Positions 15,996 through 25,979 of a DNA stretch of 55,078 nucleotides are shown in pieces. Source of the stretch: Paludibacteraceae bacterium (GTDB taxonomy: Bacteria > Bacteroidota > Bacteroidia > Bacteroidales > Paludibacteraceae); contig JAFXWI010000009.1 of NCBI GenBank assembly GCA_017542915.1, positions 1 to 55,078 on the forward strand, read 5' to 3'. The first letter of the stretch is position 1. The number at the start of each line of letters is the position of its first letter. The translations under genes and the position numbers were made by a program. Below the pieces are notes generated by a model. The model did not search any database and had not been told where the DNA came from. It saw only the letters and a program-made list of their open reading frames with translations.

Positions 15996-18900
15996 TTATT
16001 TAACGATATAACGTAAGGTTGATTTGTCGCTTTCGCTGACGATCTCTACCAAGTAGAATCCGTGCTCGTAACCAGCCTTGAGGATGAAGGACTCTTCGCC
16101 ACGAACGGTGTACGTGCCCTTATTCAGACCTTCGGCGGTATAGATACGGATGGTTGTCTGCTCCTCGGGATTGAGGTTCACTACGCGGATATCCTCGCCC
16201 GGACGCGCAAGCGAAGGCATGAGGGCAGGAGCATTATTAGCGCCTTTGACTACATAATGGTTCGTCTCTCCGTGTGCACCACACTTAGCGCTCTCGGAAG
16301 CAGGAAGCTCTACGACAGCATAGTATGTACCGGCATCCAGTACTGAACCATCTGACTTGGTGAAGTAGAAACCATAACCAAGGAAGATATCTTTCGGCGT
16401 GGACTCTTTGTACCACTGAACAAGGTCGGTCTCGTCTTCCTCTAATCTCCAACCCGGCATATTCTCATTTATATCCCGACGGTCGATCATCAAGAGACGG
16501 TCACCGTACTTCGAGTACATCTTGAGGGTTGTAGAGTATTTACCACCGATAATAAGGTTGAGTGTTACCACTGTGTCGCAGTCAAACTCACCACCGTCAA
16601 TCTTGTGCATATAGGTACCGCCGTCATAACAGATGGTATCGAATCCGTCGCTCAATGTCCACTCGTAGAAGAAGCAGGTATCAATACGCATCGTTTTGGT
16701 CTCATCCGGCAGGATGGTCAGGTTGATAGCGGCGATACTATCACAGCCGCTCGCTGCACCACCAATAATCGTATCAACATAGATACCCGGGGTAGTATAT
16801 GCCACACCATTCCAGATGAATTTCTTACAAGCCTCTACTTCGACAGTGTCACCGACTACCTGATAACCGGTAATGGTCAGGTCGAGATACATCACGTGGT
16901 CGCAGAAATTAGCAGTCTTCAGTCGCACAGAATCCAGAGTCGAAACCGTGTAGGTCGAATCCTTAACAACGATTCCGGCAGGGTTCTTCACAATCCAGCG
17001 GTATTCCTTACAAACTTCCTCCTTCAGCGTATCGCGAACCGTGTTGTAGAACAGGTTGCTCGGGATTGAATCACCACACTCGGTAACTACTTGATAACGG
17101 ATCACCTGTGCTTCATCGCTAATCGGAGCAGTCGGATCGATTGGCTCAAACTCATCATTAGCGTCATTGATACTACGTTCCCAAACGATCGTGTCTACGA
17201 TAGCAATCGTGTCTTTATACGGATCTATGGTACGCTCGTCATCGAACTGAGTCTGCAACCAAAAATCTGCCGCAGCATAATCAATAGGCTGACCCTTCTT
17301 GATGACTACTTGGTCAACAGCAGGTATATCCGGCAACTCGATGATGGTCGGGTTCACACGCTGTACTACTTGGATATAACAGATCGAATCCCACTCTGCC
17401 AAAGCTGTATCGTTGATGAACGAAATAGAATCACGGATGAACATCGTATTCGGATCGTTTACATCCACCGTCCAAGAAATACCTGTGTATGGGTCAGTAA
17501 GGACGTCGCCATCACATGCCAACAATGTAGTATCCACAACGATGGAGTCACGCGGACGAGCATCGATGATCTCTGCCCATATATGGGTAGTATAATCCGA
17601 ATGATAATCAATCAGCAGATCCGAAGAGCCGGCGAGTACAGCACGACCGATATCATGCCATTTGTCCTCATTCGGAGCCAAGGTGTATGACTTTGATTTA
17701 GGCGTGGACAGTGTATCCAGATAGATCTGCACCGCAGCGGTACAAGCATTATCACTCCAGTTGGTAACGTGCAGACGCAAATCCTTGCCCTCCGGCACAC
17801 GGCCGGGAGTGATCTCAGCACGATACCAAGTCTGCTGATTCTCCGGATTGACATTTCCGTGCTCCCAGTCAAACATCATCGGATGACGCATAGCGTCACC
17901 GGTAGTCTGCGGCAAGTTGATACGAACTTTGATATCCGTGTCTGACTTAACGCGGATATAACCGGTAAGAGAATCCGAAGAGATATAACGACGAAGCGAC
18001 TCATCGATGAAGTCCTCTTGGAAGGTAGTCAGATCAAAGTTGCTGCCGGTGAGTTTATTCACACCTTTAGACAGAACCTCGCTCAGTGGCTTAACGCCTA
18101 CATAGTGGCCGCCTTTCTTGTTGATAACACGCTTGCGAACCGGCATATTACAATCCATTACCTCTTGCAGCGTAGCGGTTGTCTCAACAGTAGCTGTTCC
18201 GTCCAACACATACGCGAGCGACGCGTCATGTATATACTTATAGTTATTACGTATGTATGGGAAACAAACCAGATACCAGTGCTCCTGATTATCACCGGGG
18301 ATGACGTAATCTACATTCGGTACCAAGAGTTTTGCCTTCTCCTGATTCGGATCCGGAGTTATCGGAGCATACTCACCATCGAACTTCGTTGTGAATCCGA
18401 TATGACGGGTAGTCGTTACGTTGATATAGAGATCAACATCTCCTACCGCATAGATTGCCTGAGCCGGGAAATATTTGCTTCTCTTCTCGTTTCCGGGAAC
18501 TTTGCGCTTACGATAATCCTCCAGACCGTATTTCTCCAACAGTTCTTCCTGTGAGCTCAGACCTTCATATACAGCTACGTTGATTTCAGCCGACAACGAA
18601 CTGTAGTTTCCTGTCCAAACCTTCAGACGCTTGTTGTACAAGTCCGGGTCACTCTTCAGATCTGCGGTATTGATTCGATACCACATAGAGGTGTTTGCCT
18701 CCTGCTCAACATGTTTGCCGATAGTAAGCGGCTCTGCGTCATAACGGGTGTTACCGGTGTTCGCTTTTACCAACTCTGCACGGAATTGGAAAGCACCTGA
18801 ACCGGCAGGACGGGTCACGCGAAGGATAATCGAGTCTTTCTTAAGGAACTGCTCAAACGTACCGGCAGGAACGGTATCCTGATAATGTTGGTTAGCCTTG

Positions 18901-21389
18901 AGGTCTTGTTTCTTTGCCATCATCTCCTTTACTATCGGGAAAGCAAAAGCAGCCTCAGCCTTGACAGACATCTTCGCATTCGTCGTATTGATCAGGTGTG
19001 CAATAGGTTTCTGTTTCTCCTCCATATTGCGAACCAAGTCAATCTCGGATTGCGGGATGATATACCAAGCGGTATCCGTATCCTGGGTATAGAGCGAATC
19101 CCACTGGATAGGAATAAGCGTCAGACCATCTGCAGTGATAGTATCAAACGGCTCTGTCTGCGGAATACGCGTTGCTTCGATACGAACCGAAGTGGTAGCT
19201 TGCAGGTTGACATAAACGATGCTGTCCGACAGAGTCTCGAATACACTGTTCTGCAAGGTAATAGAACGTGAACCCTTGCTTGCCAGAGTGAAGTCCTGAA
19301 TAGAAGGAGCTTCGTTCATAGGACAAGAGTAAACCAACTGCGCTACACCCTTACAGGAAGCATTGTCTTTATTCTCAATAGTTACACGTACGTCATCCGA
19401 ACTATTCATCACATCGCGCAGATCAATTGCATACCAAACGTCAGCATCAGCAGCTTGCGTGTTGCCCGATACCCAGTTGAACGGAACAGCAGACGAGCAG
19501 CTGGTACCCGAAGCCTCTTCGGTCAGACGAATCTGCAAAGCAATATCCTCGGTCGTGATGACACGCAGATAGATGGTATCTTGTACGATATTCTCAAATA
19601 GGTTACGAGACAACTGTTTGCTATACGATGCGTTAGCAGCCAGCGTTTTGGTACGCTTCTGGTTCTCAATCGAATCCGGGCACTCGAGCGATAACTCTGC
19701 GGTGATCTTCGCCGGATTCGTACTACTTAAGTTTTGTACGAAAACGGTGGGGAACTTAGCGGATTGCTCGCGTGCTTCCTCCATTGCGATTTTATACCAA
19801 ACAGTATCGCCACCATTCTGTCGAACACCTTCTTCCCAGTTGAACTTAACTGCCGTCAAGCAGGCATCATCAGCTGCTTTGGTCTTAGCAGGCTTGGTCG
19901 TAGCCCAGAACTTGATATCCTGATTGGTTGTAACACCGATCCAAACAGTATCGGACATCATTGCGTACGAAGAGTAACCGAGAACACGGGAAACCTCCTT
20001 TCCGTCTGCAGCAACCGTACGGGTAACTTCCTGCAAATCAATATACGGACAAGAGAAAGCCATCTCTGCTTTCACCTTAGCCGATGATCCACCTAAGTTA
20101 ATGAGGTGAACCACAATATCTTCGACGTTATCACGTGCATCTGCTACGTCAATCGCATACCACATTGTAGTACGCGCTTCCTGCGTATGACCGTCTTCCC
20201 AGTTGAAATCGATATTCGTCCTACAAGCCTTACCTTCACGTACGTGTTTGAAACGTCCGTAGAAGTGAACATCCTGATCGGTCTCGGTCAAGAGAAAAAT
20301 ATAATGAACACTCTCATCCAAACCGTCCAACATGTTCTTCTTGTACACCACGATTTCCTCTTCTCCGGCACCCAATACATAATCCGTATTGCTGGTACCA
20401 TAAGCCGGCAACTTGAACGCCATCTTAATGAAAACGTTCGCTGTTTCTGTACCTTCGTTGCGATAGGTGAACTCCGGCTCGTACTTGGCAGTGTCACGCA
20501 TCTCTGCTACCTCAATACGATAGAGGTGCGTACCGGCTGTGATCACGAAATCGCTCTCTACATGCAACTCCTCGTACGAAGAGACAGGGATGACCGGCTG
20601 TAAAGGCTGATCTACCAACTCTACCTTGATCGATACTTTAGACTCAAGGTTCTCGATCCCGAAATAGAGTTCGTCGGGCTGAACGTTCAGGATCATGTCT
20701 CGCGGAATGGTATCTACGATAGACTCACCCGGAGCCAATACAAAATCACGTCTTGTAGTACCGGACGAAGGACAGTCCAGAGATTGACCTACCTTCAGGT
20801 TGACCGTCTGCAAACCGGTGTTGGTCAATGTGATCTTGGCATCCTTATTTGAGGCGTTCTTCACAGGAGTCAGATCCACTTGCCACCATGTAGCAAAGCT
20901 GGGGTTTTGGCTGGTCTCTGTGTCCCAATTGAGTACACGTGCGTCCTTACAGGTCTCATCCAAATCTGCGGTTTCAAATACCTTTGCGCTCAACTTGACT
21001 CTTCCGTCCGTCGAGAGCGTCAGGTAAATCTCCGTTTGTTTCATCCGAACGAGCATGGCAGCGTTCGCAGTGTAGGTTTTGTACTGGTGGGCAGCAATCG
21101 AGTAACTCTTCGACTCCGTCTGTCCTGCCACATAGGCAGTCATGCTCACATCCACTGATGTGCCCACCCAATTACTCGGATTGGTCAAGTATAAGGTAAG
21201 AGAGGGGTTATCCTCCTGATACAAAGGAGCTAAATCCACACGATACCATTTGGTACCATCGGAATGCTCCACCCCTTTGTCCCAATCAAATTCAATTGCA
21301 TTGGCCTTGGTACTACCATCATTACGTCCGATAGCCATCGTAAAGACAGTCATCATAGACGCCACGATTAGTAAGAAAAACTTCTTCAT
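15996..21389 (-). CDS. Large secreted protein with ten beta-domain copies and a T9SS C-terminal domain
   Basis: A 1797-residue protein starting at the signal peptide MKKFFLLIVASMMTVFTMA; the longer upstream frame to 21536 has no signal-like start. About ten copies of a ~115-residue module follow, each with a core like WYAIDL (TKWYRVDL, ATWWQVDL, TMWYAIDV, TVWYKIAM, DVWYAIDL, SMWYRINT, QTWYRAEI and others). Three CDS-type ~50-residue repeats come next (for example FIWNGVAYTTPGIYVDT...CDSIAAINLTI). The end, GFYLVEIVSESDKSTLRYIVK-like, is a type-A T9SS sorting domain (TIGR04183 pattern). It is predicted to be exported by the T9SS and bound at the surface. No enzymatic motif was found. Confidence 0.8.
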   Translation of the reverse strand: MKKFFLLIVASMMTVFTMAIGRNDGSTKANAIEFDWDKGVEHSDGTKWYRVDLAPLYQEDNPSLTLYLTNPSNWVGTSVDVSMTAYVAGQTESKSYSIAAHQYKTYTANAAMLVRMKQTEIYLTLSTDGRVKLSAKVFETADLDETCKDARVLNWDTETSQNPSFATWWQVDLTPVKNASNKDAKITLTNTGLQTVNLKVGQSLDCPSSGTTRRDFVLAPGESIVDTIPRDMILNVQPDELYFGIENLESKVSIKVELVDQPLQPVIPVSSYEELHVESDFVITAGTHLYRIEVAEMRDTAKYEPEFTYRNEGTETANVFIKMAFKLPAYGTSNTDYVLGAGEEEIVVYKKNMLDGLDESVHYIFLLTETDQDVHFYGRFKHVREGKACRTNIDFNWEDGHTQEARTTMWYAIDVADARDNVEDIVVHLINLGGSSAKVKAEMAFSCPYIDLQEVTRTVAADGKEVSRVLGYSSYAMMSDTVWIGVTTNQDIKFWATTKPAKTKAADDACLTAVKFNWEEGVRQNGGDTVWYKIAMEEAREQSAKFPTVFVQNLSSTNPAKITAELSLECPDSIENQKRTKTLAANASYSKQLSRNLFENIVQDTIYLRVITTEDIALQIRLTEEASGTSCSSAVPFNWVSGNTQAADADVWYAIDLRDVMNSSDDVRVTIENKDNASCKGVAQLVYSCPMNEAPSIQDFTLASKGSRSITLQNSVFETLSDSIVYVNLQATTSVRIEATRIPQTEPFDTITADGLTLIPIQWDSLYTQDTDTAWYIIPQSEIDLVRNMEEKQKPIAHLINTTNAKMSVKAEAAFAFPIVKEMMAKKQDLKANQHYQDTVPAGTFEQFLKKDSIILRVTRPAGSGAFQFRAELVKANTGNTRYDAEPLTIGKHVEQEANTSMWYRINTADLKSDPDLYNKRLKVWTGNYSSLSAEINVAVYEGLSSQEELLEKYGLEDYRKRKVPGNEKRSKYFPAQAIYAVGDVDLYINVTTTRHIGFTTKFDGEYAPITPDPNQEKAKLLVPNVDYVIPGDNQEHWYLVCFPYIRNNYKYIHDASLAYVLDGTATVETTATLQEVMDCNMPVRKRVINKKGGHYVGVKPLSEVLSKGVNKLTGSNFDLTTFQEDFIDESLRRYISSDSLTGYIRVKSDTDIKVRINLPQTTGDAMRHPMMFDWEHGNVNPENQQTWYRAEITPGRVPEGKDLRLHVTNWSDNACTAAVQIYLDTLSTPKSKSYTLAPNEDKWHDIGRAVLAGSSDLLIDYHSDYTTHIWAEIIDARPRDSIVVDTTLLACDGDVLTDPYTGISWTVDVNDPNTMFIRDSISFINDTALAEWDSICYIQVVQRVNPTIIELPDIPAVDQVVIKKGQPIDYAAADFWLQTQFDDERTIDPYKDTIAIVDTIVWERSINDANDEFEPIDPTAPISDEAQVIRYQVVTECGDSIPSNLFYNTVRDTLKEEVCKEYRWIVKNPAGIVVKDSTYTVSTLDSVRLKTANFCDHVMYLDLTITGYQVVGDTVEVEACKKFIWNGVAYTTPGIYVDTIIGGAASGCDSIAAINLTILPDETKTMRIDTCFFYEWTLSDGFDTICYDGGTYMHKIDGGEFDCDTVVTLNLIIGGKYSTTLKMYSKYGDRLLMIDRRDINENMPGWRLEEDETDLVQWYKESTPKDIFLGYGFYFTKSDGSVLDAGTYYAVVELPASESAKCGAHGETNHYVVKGANNAPALMPSLARPGEDIRVVNLNPEEQTTIRIYTAEGLNKGTYTVRGEESFILKAGYEHGFYLVEIVSESDKSTLRYIVK

Positions 21390-21454
21390 ATATATATCTT
21401 TGTTGATCTTTGTTGATCTAGTTAATAATGATATTTCGTTTGTTATCTTTATTG

Positions 21455-22774
21455 TCACCAGTTTGTAATTTCTTGTCCTAACACGTTGTACAAACGTCCG
21501 CCTTTTACAACGACCAGTTGTCCGTTGCGAACACATTTGTACGCCCCGCCTTGCGTCCCATATACATCTTCCAATCCCTCATGCGGATCCACCACCGGAG
21601 GTACTATCTCTTCTTTCTCTAATACGGTCAACAGAATGATACGTGTACAGGTATTCGCTTTCTTCGCCTCCAACGTATAGTCTCCGAAAGTATAGATCGT
21701 CGTACCGGTCAGGGTATAACGGTAGCCTTGACTGATTTCCGCATTCGTCAACCGGATGGTATCATACTCCGTCTGCGGTGCCGTAAAACTCAGATTAACA
21801 CTCATCGTCCGCAGCGTATCTTTCGCTACCCAAAGCGTTTCTGTAAAAGCGGTATCACGACTATAGGACTTCTCGTTTACCTTGATAGTCTTGCCGGTAC
21901 AGGTCTGTTTGTTCACATCAGCGAATGCATCTGCATATTTGGGGTTGGTGTAGAAATAGACGCGTCCTACTTTGTCTTTTGCATGTTGCACATGCAGCCA
22001 AATACTACGTCCGGCCTGACGGGCATTCACCAGTTGCGCCGAGTCGGGTTGATACACATGCAACGAATCCGACAACACAGCGCGACCGATCTCCTCGCCG
22101 GTACAGCTGTCCAACGTCAGCCATATGTCGCAGGGTTGGTTCTTTTTCTGCTTCCAATGGATAAACGACTTGCCCGATGCCGGAATAAGGTTGGAGTTCA
22201 AACGATAGACGTTCTTCTCTTTGTCGCAAACATAGGTCATTCCCGGACGGAGAGGCAGCGGATCATCGCATGTGGACACCGGTCCTTGGTCATACGGATA
22301 GCAATAGACGCGTCCTGTACCGCCGTTGGGGTAAACACGCATATGCGGCGTCAGACCCGCAATCACCTCCTGCACGCTGCTTCCTGCTTCATCAATCTTT
22401 TTCTGAATAAAAGCTGCATCTACGTCACGCATCTGGTTAGGTCCTACTGTGATCTGGAAGATCGGCTCTTTGTTCGTACAGACAGCGTACACTTCCATAG
22501 TCACAGAGCAATCGGAGAACCAGTAAGCGGACAAACCTTTTTTCAAGTCGTTCATAGACGCTGTGTACCATACCGTATCATTGACTATCGTATCCAACGG
22601 GAAGGAGAAAGTATAACTATTCAAGCGGCAGTCGCAGTAGTAATACGGAGCACCGATACCTATACGAAAACCCTCGCAGTCCCAATCTCCCTCTGCCGGT
22701 ACATAGGCAGGAACTACCTGCGCCGTCAGCGCAGTAGCCGTAATCAGACATATGCCTATTATCCAGTTTTTCAT
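21455..22774 (-). CDS. Secreted Cys-rich protein with short YNVLGQ C-terminal motif
   Basis: A 439-residue protein with a signal peptide, MKNWIIGICLITATALTAQ. The mature part is beta-rich with many cysteines (YYYCDCRL, CTNKEP, CDDPL). It has segments resembling the module of the downstream 1797-residue protein (DTVWYTASMNDLKKG, RSIWLHVQHA). The C-terminus is NGQLVVVKGGRLYNVLGQEI, a pattern shared with the next two upstream genes. It starts 2 nt after the stop of the upstream gene, which indicates tight coupling. The function is unknown. It is probably exported with its neighbours and may form an extracellular assembly with them. Confidence 0.7.
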   Translation of the reverse strand: MKNWIIGICLITATALTAQVVPAYVPAEGDWDCEGFRIGIGAPYYYCDCRLNSYTFSFPLDTIVNDTVWYTASMNDLKKGLSAYWFSDCSVTMEVYAVCTNKEPIFQITVGPNQMRDVDAAFIQKKIDEAGSSVQEVIAGLTPHMRVYPNGGTGRVYCYPYDQGPVSTCDDPLPLRPGMTYVCDKEKNVYRLNSNLIPASGKSFIHWKQKKNQPCDIWLTLDSCTGEEIGRAVLSDSLHVYQPDSAQLVNARQAGRSIWLHVQHAKDKVGRVYFYTNPKYADAFADVNKQTCTGKTIKVNEKSYSRDTAFTETLWVAKDTLRTMSVNLSFTAPQTEYDTIRLTNAEISQGYRYTLTGTTIYTFGDYTLEAKKANTCTRIILLTVLEKEEIVPPVVDPHEGLEDVYGTQGGAYKCVRNGQLVVVKGGRLYNVLGQEITNW

Positions 22775-22776
22775 TT

Positions 22777-25700
22777 TTACTTTATCTTTTGACCTTGTAC
22801 ATTGTACTTGGTTCCGTTATACATAATCACGATCTGTCCGTTCTCAATGCGCTTAACCGGTTGCTTATCCGCCTCCACTTCATCCAACGCCATCGGGAAT
22901 TCGTTGTTATACAACTCACCACATCGGAACTGAATCTGCATAGCCAGACGTCCTGTCGGAATCCATTGAGGTTGATTCTCTACAACAACCGGCGTATAAA
23001 TACCTTTTCCGTCCTCACGCACACTCCAAGCAATATGCTCAATCGGCGTCAGTTCATTCGTATAGTGGTTTTGCAGATTTGTTTCCACGCGTTTCAGATC
23101 CACTAACGTGCGGTCCGGAGCACCGGAAACCACTGCACCCTCCATATAATCCCACGTATCCGGAGACTCATAGCGATACGGCAGGTATCGGCGTACATGA
23201 TCCTCGGCAATCTGCTCCTCGTGCACAGTATTGAATCCGCGGCAGAAATAAACCGTGTCATAGACAATATCGGGACGTTCTTTGATAGTCAGGTGCAGAA
23301 TAGCCGTGCTATCACATCCTGCGGCATTCTTCGTCTCAAAGGTATAATCTCCGCTTTGGGTATATGTCACCTCATTCCATGTATAACTCTCGTATTCCGA
23401 TCTGGTCTCTTCGCTGGTAGTAGCATAGTGAATCGTCAGATGCAGCGTCACCACAGAGTCACAGCCAAGGATATTGGTGAGCGTAATGGTAGGCTCAGCA
23501 CTCTTTGTATAAGTGACGCCATACCACACAAAGGACTCACATGCCACAACGGTGGTATCACCTGTGTTCGGCTGAAGGACGATTACCTTCTGCTGCACCA
23601 AACTATCACAACCTTCCTTGCTTGTAAAACCACGGGTATAGATGCCGGACTCATGGATGGTCGTATCGCCACGAACTGCGTCACGCCATACATAACCATC
23701 GTGTGTAATGGTCTCACAAACCGTAGTATCCGGCAGCGTGATAGCATAGGAGTGATAGATAGTCAGATGCAGAATAACTGTACTGTCGCAACCCGCAGCA
23801 TTCGTTGTTTGGTATTCATAATCGCCGGACGCTTTACGCCACTCTCCGTTCCAGAACAGCGAGTCACACTCCGTCAAAACCACTTCGCCTCTTGTGGCTT
23901 GGTGAACGGTAAAGTTCAGCGCCATCACCGTCCGGTTCCCTCCGGCATCAAACAAAGTATCGGTGTATACACCTGTCTCCGTATATTTCTTGCTGTTATA
24001 GAAAATACTGTCGCAACCGGTCTCTTCATACGTATCATAACTCGTCGTATGAATCGTCAGACGTAGCGTAAATATTGTATCACATTCTCCCGGATGGGAA
24101 ACCGTTTCCGAATGTGATCCGCTCTCGGTATAGGTCGTTCCGCGCCAAGTGTACGAATCCCATGCCTCTACTATTAATACTGAGTCCATCGGTACACATT
24201 GCGGATCCTCCTCTGCGGGAGCCGTAGAGGTAATTACCAGATTGGCATTGGTGGAGGTACTTGGTATGATACGCAGATAGATATATCCGTCCGGATCCAT
24301 TCTATTCGCCCACGATGTCCATTCGGTCTCTGTAATCGTCCACGTGCCCCTGCGCGCGATATTCTTATAACTAATCACGCGGGCGTTATCTTTATTCCAA
24401 GCGGAAAGGGAACAAGTGTCCACTATATATGCCGGACATTGGGTATTAGACAACCACTTGAGTTGTATATCCCCGCCATCCCAATCGGCATAATACATCC
24501 GATAGACGGCTGTTGAATTCTTAGATGATTTCAATGTATCACCCGGCAAAATCTCCCGACTCATCTCCTCGCAATCAGATTGGCTCCATTTATAAGGTGT
24601 CACCTGGGTTTTTGAAACACAATCGAAACGAACATAGAGATAGTTGCCGGTTGCCTTCGACCAAAGTGCAACCAATTCGTCCTTTGACAAGCCAAGCCAA
24701 CGTCCATCCTCTGTTTTATGGAAGGTATACCTCGCTATCGATTCCGAGGTTTCAAAATCATGCGTTCTACCCACATACATATGGAATATATATTGGGTAG
24801 GACTAATGAATTCCGTCGGATTCGTCCAGTCTGCCGGCATAGCAAAGACTTTAGTTGTATCATGCGCATTCAGTTGGACGCTTTTGCCATATCGCAATAG
24901 GGTAGCATCCCCTGCCGGAGGAGTCATCGGAATATGCTCAACTTTTAGCGTTCCGGATGATTGACTGTATATCTTCATATAATACAGACCACCATTATTC
25001 TCCGGCCAGTCTAATGCACGCTTGATCTCGGCATTGGTCAGTTTGAAGGTATCATTCGGCTGGACAGTAAGAATGTCATATATCTTATTGGCATCGTCAT
25101 AAATGTCAAACGTATAATCGCAGATGGTGGATAAATACACTTCTGCAGGCTCTGTTCCTCGCCATACGAAACGCACAGAGTCATCCTGCCATTTCGCCAA
25201 TGGGAATACAAAGTGGGTATCACTATCTTCCGCCTCAATATTCAGCACGGAGCCTAAAGTAACTATTTCACCTCTATCCATACAACTGGAGAAAGCCGTA
25301 TCAGGAGACAATCCGATACCTCCGCCGCCGGCATAAGTCACTTTAATATAAGCAGTTACGTTCTCCGTTAATCCAAACGTTGCCAACATATCACGATAGG
25401 TCTTTCCTACGGACAAACTGAATTCGTTGTGTCCATCTACTACATCCAAGTCGCATGTAAATGAAAGTGGCATTGTGTATCCCCATCCTGTTGCTTGATT
25501 GATGATACTATCCAATTTCGGATCATCATATACACCGGGCGTACAGGTAAAATCCACCTCTACAGCCGGAGCAATACTACTCGTTCCATCAGCCGGAGCA
25601 AAATGTATCTTCAGTGGCAAATCATAGGTGTTAGCCATATACCAATATGACCCTGCGCCCGGCACATTACCATTATACTCCGAACCTAATGGGATAGCAT

Positions 25701-25794
25701 CTTCACATGTCAAGCCGCTGGGCGTTTGAGCATATAGCCCCACCACCCAGCAGATCAACATGAATCCTACTACTATTTTAGTACGCATTTGCAT
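22777..25794 (-). CDS. Large secreted protein with CDS-type repeats and YNVQGQ C-terminal motif
   Basis: About 1005 residues from the signal peptide MQMRTKIVVGFMLICWVVG; ATG 25788 is equally possible. The longest frame reaches 25911 but its extra N-terminus is not signal-like and would overlap the small gene at 25808. The N-terminal ~530 residues are beta-rich modules. Residues ~560-900 hold six or seven copies of a ~45-residue repeat with the core SYTWRGTTYTESG...GCDSTVILHLTI, a repeat common in Bacteroidetes adhesin-like proteins. It ends NGQIVIMYNGTKYNVQGQKI, like its two neighbours. No catalytic motif is visible. Predicted role: surface or matrix structure. Confidence 0.75.
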   Translation of the reverse strand: MQMRTKIVVGFMLICWVVGLYAQTPSGLTCEDAIPLGSEYNGNVPGAGSYWYMANTYDLPLKIHFAPADGTSSIAPAVEVDFTCTPGVYDDPKLDSIINQATGWGYTMPLSFTCDLDVVDGHNEFSLSVGKTYRDMLATFGLTENVTAYIKVTYAGGGGIGLSPDTAFSSCMDRGEIVTLGSVLNIEAEDSDTHFVFPLAKWQDDSVRFVWRGTEPAEVYLSTICDYTFDIYDDANKIYDILTVQPNDTFKLTNAEIKRALDWPENNGGLYYMKIYSQSSGTLKVEHIPMTPPAGDATLLRYGKSVQLNAHDTTKVFAMPADWTNPTEFISPTQYIFHMYVGRTHDFETSESIARYTFHKTEDGRWLGLSKDELVALWSKATGNYLYVRFDCVSKTQVTPYKWSQSDCEEMSREILPGDTLKSSKNSTAVYRMYYADWDGGDIQLKWLSNTQCPAYIVDTCSLSAWNKDNARVISYKNIARRGTWTITETEWTSWANRMDPDGYIYLRIIPSTSTNANLVITSTAPAEEDPQCVPMDSVLIVEAWDSYTWRGTTYTESGSHSETVSHPGECDTIFTLRLTIHTTSYDTYEETGCDSIFYNSKKYTETGVYTDTLFDAGGNRTVMALNFTVHQATRGEVVLTECDSLFWNGEWRKASGDYEYQTTNAAGCDSTVILHLTIYHSYAITLPDTTVCETITHDGYVWRDAVRGDTTIHESGIYTRGFTSKEGCDSLVQQKVIVLQPNTGDTTVVACESFVWYGVTYTKSAEPTITLTNILGCDSVVTLHLTIHYATTSEETRSEYESYTWNEVTYTQSGDYTFETKNAAGCDSTAILHLTIKERPDIVYDTVYFCRGFNTVHEEQIAEDHVRRYLPYRYESPDTWDYMEGAVVSGAPDRTLVDLKRVETNLQNHYTNELTPIEHIAWSVREDGKGIYTPVVVENQPQWIPTGRLAMQIQFRCGELYNNEFPMALDEVEADKQPVKRIENGQIVIMYNGTKYNVQGQKIK

Positions 25795-25807
25795 TTTTCT
25801 AACGATG

Positions 25808-25945
25808 TTAGAACACCTCTGTTCTTCTATGCGGAGCAGGATTAGGCATGCCGCCACCTTCGGAACCCGCCTGTGGTGCCCATAATAAAATTCCTTCCAA
25901 CGACTGAACAAAGGTCAACGGTGTACTATAACTTTTCTTAGACAT
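25808..25945 (-). CDS. Small 45-residue peptide of the MKKxYxTP type
   Basis: Starts MSKKSYSTPLTFVQSLEGIL and ends Gly/Pro-rich (GSEGGGMPNPAP, then HRRTEVF). Short proteins with a Lys-Lys-x-Tyr-x-(T/S)Pro start and a Gly/Pro-rich tail are common next to exported proteins in Bacteroidales; no function is known to me. The start at 25945 is preferred because the frame further up (to 26014) lacks this family start. It lies 34 nt after the 2515-residue gene and 13 nt before the next, so it fits neatly in the unit. Confidence 0.6.
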   Translation of the reverse strand: MSKKSYSTPLTFVQSLEGILLWAPQAGSEGGGMPNPAPHRRTEVF

Positions 25946-25979
25946 ATTATGATTATTATCGTGGTTCATACTAATTACA

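Noticed and set aside
15996..21536. Long version of the 1797-residue protein starting at 21536
   Set aside because: The first 49 codons overlap the upstream gene and the gap and are not signal-like; MKKFFLLIV at 21389 is a normal signal-peptide start.
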